From positions 1-7,991 of the forward strand of contig JALQXE010000172.1 in NCBI GenBank assembly GCA_023263235.1: a DNA stretch of 7,991 nt, written 5' to 3'. Below are positions 6,549 through 7,991 of the stretch, in pieces. Source of the stretch: Sediminibacterium sp. (GTDB taxonomy: Bacteria > Bacteroidota > Bacteroidia > Chitinophagales > Chitinophagaceae). Under the pieces are notes generated by a model. The model was not told the origin of the DNA. It saw only the letters and a program-made list of their open reading frames with translations, and did no database searches. Numbering within the stretch: the stretch's first letter is position 1; each line of letters starts with the position of its first letter. A program made the translations under genes and the position numbers.

Positions 6549-7991
6549 ATGAGTCAACAAAATTTAAAACAAATACATCACAAAACAAAAATCGTAGCAA
6601 CCGTAGGCCCTGCTTGCGAAACCTATGACCAATTAAAAGCATTAGTGATTGCAGGTGTGAATGTATTTCGTTTAAACTTCTCTCATGGAAGCCACGAAGA
6701 CAAGAAAAAAATAATTGATAATATTCGAGGAATTAATAAAGAATTAGGATGCACTGTTGCCATATTAGGTGATTTGCAAGGTCCTAAATTAAGAGTAGGT
6801 GAAATTGAAAATAACCGTTTAGAAGTTAAAGTGGGCGATGTACTTACACTCACTAATGAGAAGTGTGTTGGCACTATGGAAAAAATATATGTATCCTACC
6901 CTAACCTTGCTGGAGATGTAGTAGTAGGCAATACAATTATGATTGACGATGGCAAGATTGAAGTAAAAGTGCAAAGTGTTGAAGCTAATAATGATGTTAA
7001 GGTTGTGGTAAGCTTAGGAGGAATTATCTCATCAAAAAAAGGATTAAACTTACCTGACACCAAAATATCCCTACCTGCATTAACCGAAAAGGATTTAATT
7101 GATGCTGAATTTATAATTAAAGAAGAATTAGACTGGGTAGCATTAAGCTTTGTAAAAAGAGTTGCTGATATTGAAATGTTAAGAGAAATCTTAAATAAAC
7201 ACAAGAGCAAATCTAAAATAGTTGCTAAAATTGAAATGCCTGAGGCTATCGTAAACTTAAGAGACATTATTATTGCAAGTGATGCAATCATGGTAGCACG
7301 TGGTGACTTAGGTGTAGAATTACCAGTAGAGAAAATCCCTTTAATCCAAAAAGAGATCATTAAAAAGTGTTTGCATAGAGCAAAACCAGTGATTGTGGCT
7401 ACACAAATGATGGAGTCAATGATTGATCGCGTAAAACCCAATCGTTCGGAAATCACCGACGTTGCAAACGCAGTTATTGAAGGAGCGGATGCAGTTATGT
7501 TAAGTGGTGAAACAGCTACAGGTCAATTCCCAGTTTTGGTGATTGAAACCATGCGTAAAATTATATCAGAAGTTGAACAATATGGTTATAACTATAACCG
7601 CTCTGAGGATTTAAAACCACAACCACATTCCCCTTCATTTGTAAGTGATGCTTTATGCTATAATGCATGCCGTTTAGCAGAGGATGCGAATGCACAAGGA
7701 TTGGTGGGTATGACACAAAGTGGCTACACTGCGTTTCAATTAAGTAGTTTCCGTCCAAAGTCTCCATTATTTATCTTTACCAAAGAAAAAAGCTTAGTAA
7801 ATCAATTGAGTTTGAGTTGGGGTGTTAAAGCTTTCTATTATGATAAAGAAGAGAGTTTAGATAAAATTGATTGGTCTAATTTATCATTAAATCCAAATGC
7901 TATTGAACTTTTAGAAAAGAATTTAGATAAGATTGATTGGAATAAATTATCTCAAAATCCTAATGCTATCCCAATTCTTGAAAAAAATCTT
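6549..7991 (+). CDS. pyk: Pyruvate kinase, 3' end aberrant: C-domain runs into NPNAI-type repeats; incomplete at window edge
   Basis: Pyruvate kinase transfers phosphate from phosphoenolpyruvate to ADP in the last step of glycolysis. The frame is open from ATG 6549 to the window edge (481 codons, no stop). The barrel domain shows Arg41 and FSHG (44-47), GDLQGPKLRVG (74-84), catalytic Lys227 and metal-ligand Glu229 in AKIEMPE, VARGDLGVE (249-257) and Thr285 in ATQMMES. The B domain is intact at about 85-175. The C domain begins near 355 and reads normally through SWGVKAFYYDKEESLD (423-438). A normal enzyme would then have about 40 more residues with a GD.VV...G-type strand. Here two copies of a 22-residue LDKIDW/NPNAI repeat follow instead. 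The reading frame is unbroken across the change. The ATG has no Shine-Dalgarno, and the 53-bp gap after pfkA shows no TAnnTTTG box. The kinase identity is secure. The tail may be a real fusion or an assembly chimera. Confidence 0.93.
   Translation, partial: MSQQNLKQIHHKTKIVATVGPACETYDQLKALVIAGVNVFRLNFSHGSHEDKKKIIDNIRGINKELGCTVAILGDLQGPKLRVGEIENNRLEVKVGDVLTLTNEKCVGTMEKIYVSYPNLAGDVVVGNTIMIDDGKIEVKVQSVEANNDVKVVVSLGGIISSKKGLNLPDTKISLPALTEKDLIDAEFIIKEELDWVALSFVKRVADIEMLREILNKHKSKSKIVAKIEMPEAIVNLRDIIIASDAIMVARGDLGVELPVEKIPLIQKEIIKKCLHRAKPVIVATQMMESMIDRVKPNRSEITDVANAVIEGADAVMLSGETATGQFPVLVIETMRKIISEVEQYGYNYNRSEDLKPQPHSPSFVSDALCYNACRLAEDANAQGLVGMTQSGYTAFQLSSFRPKSPLFIFTKEKSLVNQLSLSWGVKAFYYDKEESLDKIDWSNLSLNPNAIELLEKNLDKIDWNKLSQNPNAIPILEKNL
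7857..7991 (+). repeat. Tandem 66-bp protein-coding repeat (LDKIDW..LS.NPNAI..LEKN type)
   Basis: There are two full units, 7857-7922 and 7923-7988, plus the first Leu codon of a third. Each encodes 22 residues with fixed LDKIDW, LS, NPNAI and LEKN blocks. The units agree at 17 of 22 residues and about 51 of 66 bases. Six of the 17 conserved residues use different codons in the two units, which indicates an old coding repeat kept at protein level rather than a fresh DNA duplication. I recall this repeat mainly from long repeat proteins of giant DNA viruses and environmental sequences. It probably forms a helical solenoid, which is inference. Function is unknown. Confidence 0.85.

Noticed and set aside
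6896..7456. 186-codon minus-strand open frame opposite pyruvate kinase
   Set aside because: It lies wholly antisense to unmistakable pyruvate kinase coding sequence, has a low-complexity Ile/Ser/Thr-rich translation, and has no promoter or family motif.

Overview
The window is AT-rich and reads as a chromosomal piece of a Bacteroidota bacterium, probably a member of Chitinophagaceae or a close relative. Three things support this. No start codon has a Shine-Dalgarno sequence in front of it. Matches to the Bacteroidota -7 promoter element TAnnTTTG lie upstream of several genes. The protein set is typical of the group: an ABC-F ATPase starting MLIGLQNVTFEFG, an exported S9 peptidase, and a pfkA-pyk pair. 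The family-level placement comes from remembered protein resemblance and was not computed.

Layout. Bases 1-125 hold the last 40 codons of an unidentified plus-strand gene. A minus-strand lipoprotein gene (137-712) converges on it. The lipoprotein resembles a divergent DUF3347 protein that has lost the usual metal-ligand-like residues. A compact back-to-back promoter region (about 728-767), with a small dyad between the two -7 boxes, separates the lipoprotein gene from a complete ABC-F gene (787-2763, plus). A strong, probably bidirectional hairpin terminator (2811-2845) separates the ABC-F gene from a convergent gene for an exported S9D-type (glutamyl endopeptidase-like) serine peptidase (2866-5280, minus). 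A 228-bp divergent intergenic region follows, with a good promoter (TTG-N19-TAAATTTG) and symmetric sequence in the leader. It drives pfkA (5509-6495) and, 53 bp further on, pyruvate kinase (6549 to the window end). These two enzymes catalyse two of the committed steps of glycolysis and are probably one operon.

The unusual part is the right edge. Pyruvate kinase looks normal up to about residue 436-438. Its last C-domain strands are then replaced, in frame, by two copies of a 22-residue repeat (LDKIDW..LS.NPNAI..LEKN) and the first residue of a third, where the window stops. I know this repeat type mainly from giant-virus and environmental proteins, not from glycolytic enzymes. It is either a remarkable gene fusion or insertion or, at least as likely, a chimeric contig end joined at a short shared sequence. 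The rest of the window looks like ordinary core-genome content.
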